Part shown: piece after piece, positions 62,460 through 64,000 of the stretch
Numbering within the stretch: the first letter of the stretch is position 1
Layout of the letters: each line of letters starts with the position of its first letter
Source of the DNA: Pseudovibrio japonicus
GTDB lineage: Bacteria > Pseudomonadota > Alphaproteobacteria > Rhizobiales > Stappiaceae
Length of the DNA stretch: 64,000 nt
NCBI RefSeq assembly: GCF_014651595.1
Contig: NZ_BMXE01000010.1
Coordinates: 1 to 64,000, forward strand
Reading direction: 5' to 3'
Position numbers and translations under genes: made by a program
The notes under the pieces: model-generated
What the model was told of the DNA's origin: nothing
Seen by the model: the letters and a program-made list of their open reading frames with translations, nothing else
The model's database searches: none

Positions 62460-63357
62460 AGCCCAAGACATTGTACGGGCACTGGGCGGTGATTTTAAAG
62501 GTTCTAGCGGTCAAGCACCATGCCCCTGCTGCCAGCGTGAGCGACGCAAAGATCAACGCGGACTGAGCGTGAAAGACGCAAGCGGCAAAACGCTTTTGAC
62601 CTGCCATAAGAGCAGCTGCTCTGCCTCTGATGTTTTCGCGGCTCTACGGGGGGGTGGGATTGTGAAAAACCAAAGAGAAACGGTCAATTGCACTCCATTC
62701 GATATTGAAAAAGAACGCCAAGAGCGCAATAGGCAGAAGGTTAAAACACAGGCACTTTGTGACCATATATTCTCTGAAGCAGTGCCGATATCTGGTACGC
62801 CTGTCGAAACTTATCTGAAAACCAGAGGCATTATCGTTCAAGGCCATAAGATGCGTGATACTCTGCGCTTCCACCCAGCCTTGCGTCATTCGCCCAGCAG
62901 TCAAGAATTACCTGCCATGGTTGCCAGAGTGCGAGGGCCTAACGGATTACCTATTGGTTTACACAGAACCTTTCTGAAGCCTTATGGATTAGGCAAAGCA
63001 AGTGTTTCTCCTGCAAGAATGATGCTTGGAAGTTGTGCTGGCGGCGCGGTGCGCTTGGGTCCTAATCGTCCTATGATCATGCTTGCAGAGGGTATCGAAA
63101 CAGCCCTTTCTCTTGGCATAGTCTCGCATATGACCGTATGGGCAACACTGAGCACGTCCGGCCTTAAAGGGCTGAGACTGCCTAAAATTCCTACAGCCGA
63201 AATTGTCATCTTAGCGGCTGACAATGACCCTGCCGGAGTGTCAGCGGCTGAAGAAGCTGCAGTGAGGTTTGAAGCTGAGAGGCGGACCGTTACAATTATA
63301 GCTCCCAAAGCGATAGGTGCTGACTGGAATGACGTGTTGCAGGAGGCGCCGCAATGA
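62452..63357 (+). CDS. Toprim-domain primase-type protein
   Basis: 301 aa. N-terminal zinc finger of the CHC2 type (PCPCCQRERR and CHKSSC), linker, DUF7146-like part and a C-terminal Toprim domain with Glu in LAEGIETALS and the DxD in AADNDPAG. It resembles the primase part of phage P4 alpha-type replication proteins, split from the helicase part which is encoded next. ATG 62452 has AAGGAGGGTGGCACC ahead. Overlaps the downstream gene (ATGA). Confidence 0.88.
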   Translation: MSEAQDIVRALGGDFKGSSGQAPCPCCQRERRKDQRGLSVKDASGKTLLTCHKSSCSASDVFAALRGGGIVKNQRETVNCTPFDIEKERQERNRQKVKTQALCDHIFSEAVPISGTPVETYLKTRGIIVQGHKMRDTLRFHPALRHSPSSQELPAMVARVRGPNGLPIGLHRTFLKPYGLGKASVSPARMMLGSCAGGAVRLGPNRPMIMLAEGIETALSLGIVSHMTVWATLSTSGLKGLRLPKIPTAEIVILAADNDPAGVSAAEEAAVRFEAERRTVTIIAPKAIGADWNDVLQEAPQ

Positions 63358-64000
63358 CTGCTGAAGATATCGAAAAGGCAGTGAGTAGCGCGGTAAATAC
63401 TGCAAAGAGCAAGATTAAAGTGGGCGCTGGCGGGAGCGTAAAAGCCCAGCGCAAAACGGCTAAACGCAATTTTCCGTTTCAGGTTGACAAAGACGGGGTT
63501 TATCGCAAGATCGAGAGTGAGCAAGAGGATGGTACAATGCGCACCTATTGGCGGCGCTTTGGCTCTGAATTGCATGTCCTAGCTCTTACCCGGAATGACG
63601 AAGGCGAAGATTGGGGGCGGCTCCTGGAGGTCACTGACCGTGATGGCATGCGCCATAAGTGGGCCATGCCCAGTGCCCTGCTGGCTGGTTCGGGTGATCC
63701 TTTGCGGGCAGAATTGCTGCGCTTGGGGTTTGAGCTGGAACCAGACCGTTCGGCAAGATCATCGCTTCTGGAATACCTGATAAAAGCGGAACCAGAAAAG
63801 CGGGCGCGGTGCGTTTGCCGTGTGGGCTGGCACGGGAAAAGCTATGTTCTTCCCGGTGGTGCCATCAGTGCGGATTGCGATAGTGAAGAGGTAATTTTAC
63901 AAACCTCGGAAAAGCTGGACCATGCCTTCAATATCTCGGGATCATTAGAAGATTGGAGGGAGGCGATTGCCGCGCGGGCGCTTGGTAACTCCCGTCTGGT
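63354..64000 (+). CDS. DUF927-family protein, N-terminal part (cut by the window edge)
   Basis: At least 215 codons are present and no stop occurs before 64000. The first 50 residues are a charged leader; then FPFQVDKDGVYRKIESEQ, WRRFGSELHVLALTRNDEGEDWGRLLEVTDRDG and CRVCRVGWHGKSYVLPGG (approximately) are typical of the DUF927 helicase-like proteins that accompany Toprim primases in integrative elements. ATG 63354 overlaps the primase stop. It should form the replicative helicase of the element. Confidence 0.85.
   Translation, partial: MTAEDIEKAVSSAVNTAKSKIKVGAGGSVKAQRKTAKRNFPFQVDKDGVYRKIESEQEDGTMRTYWRRFGSELHVLALTRNDEGEDWGRLLEVTDRDGMRHKWAMPSALLAGSGDPLRAELLRLGFELEPDRSARSSLLEYLIKAEPEKRARCVCRVGWHGKSYVLPGGAISADCDSEEVILQTSEKLDHAFNISGSLEDWREAIAARALGNSRL

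Overview
The window looks like chromosome from a marine alphaproteobacterium. Pointers are an rRNA operon end, an alphaproteobacterial-type LexA box (GTTC-N7-GTTC), an imuA-imuB-dnaE2 mutasome, an fds-type NAD-dependent formate dehydrogenase, many periplasmic-binding-protein transporters (TRAP, LivHMGF-type and MalFG-type) and moderate GC. A Pseudovibrio/Stappiaceae-like organism is my best guess from gene content alone and is tentative.

Layout. 1-420: 3' end of 23S rRNA, 5S rRNA and the rrn terminator. 1.0-3.5 kb: Na+/H+ antiporter with a cyclic-nucleotide-binding-like tail. 3.9-4.9 kb: luciferase-type flavin oxidoreductase. 5.05-10.4 kb: SOS mutasome operon imuA-imuB-dnaE2 behind a perfect LexA box. 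10.4-13 kb: gene-poor stretch with an EamA-transporter remnant and a LuxR-type AHL-receptor solo. 13-19.2 kb: LysR regulator and fdsGBAD formate dehydrogenase. 19.3-25.6 kb: crotonase, nitrilase-family amidase and RpiR regulator, divergent from a TRAP transporter. 26-28.6 kb: TolC-type protein and a secreted alpha/beta hydrolase. 29-38.2 kb: five-gene branched-chain-type ABC transporter, IclR regulator, two-subunit acyl-CoA dehydrogenase and crotonase, probably one uptake and beta-oxidation module for a carboxylic acid. 38.5-40.5 kb: an AT-rich orphan gene and a Bcr/CflA-like exporter. 40.6-43.7 kb: divergent PuuA-like ligase and class III aminotransferase (polyamine catabolism). 43.8-54.2 kb: a carbohydrate ABC operon that also carries an argininosuccinate-lyase paralogue and a PfkB kinase, divergent from a ROK regulator and a two-domain PIG-L deacetylase. 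54.2-57.9 kb: TetR-controlled ABC-2 exporter with HlyD adaptor. 58.17 kb to the right edge: an integrative element inserted at tRNA-Ser(GCU), with tyrosine integrase, a repeat-rich noncoding region, an unknown protein, an AlpA-like protein, a Toprim primase and the start of a DUF927 helicase-type gene.

The two most interesting items are the 44-54 kb gene set, which looks like an undescribed route for a conjugate of an N-acetyl (amino) sugar and a succinyl or malyl unit, and the noncoding part of the integrative element (60.4-61.0 kb), which has eight copies of GTAGCA/TGCTAC and a 27-bp inverted repeat and could be its replication origin. Recurrent regulatory architecture is visible: in all three operons that begin with a solute-binding-protein gene, a stem-loop follows that gene before the permease genes.

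All functional calls are from reading protein motifs and gene order by eye; no database search was run.
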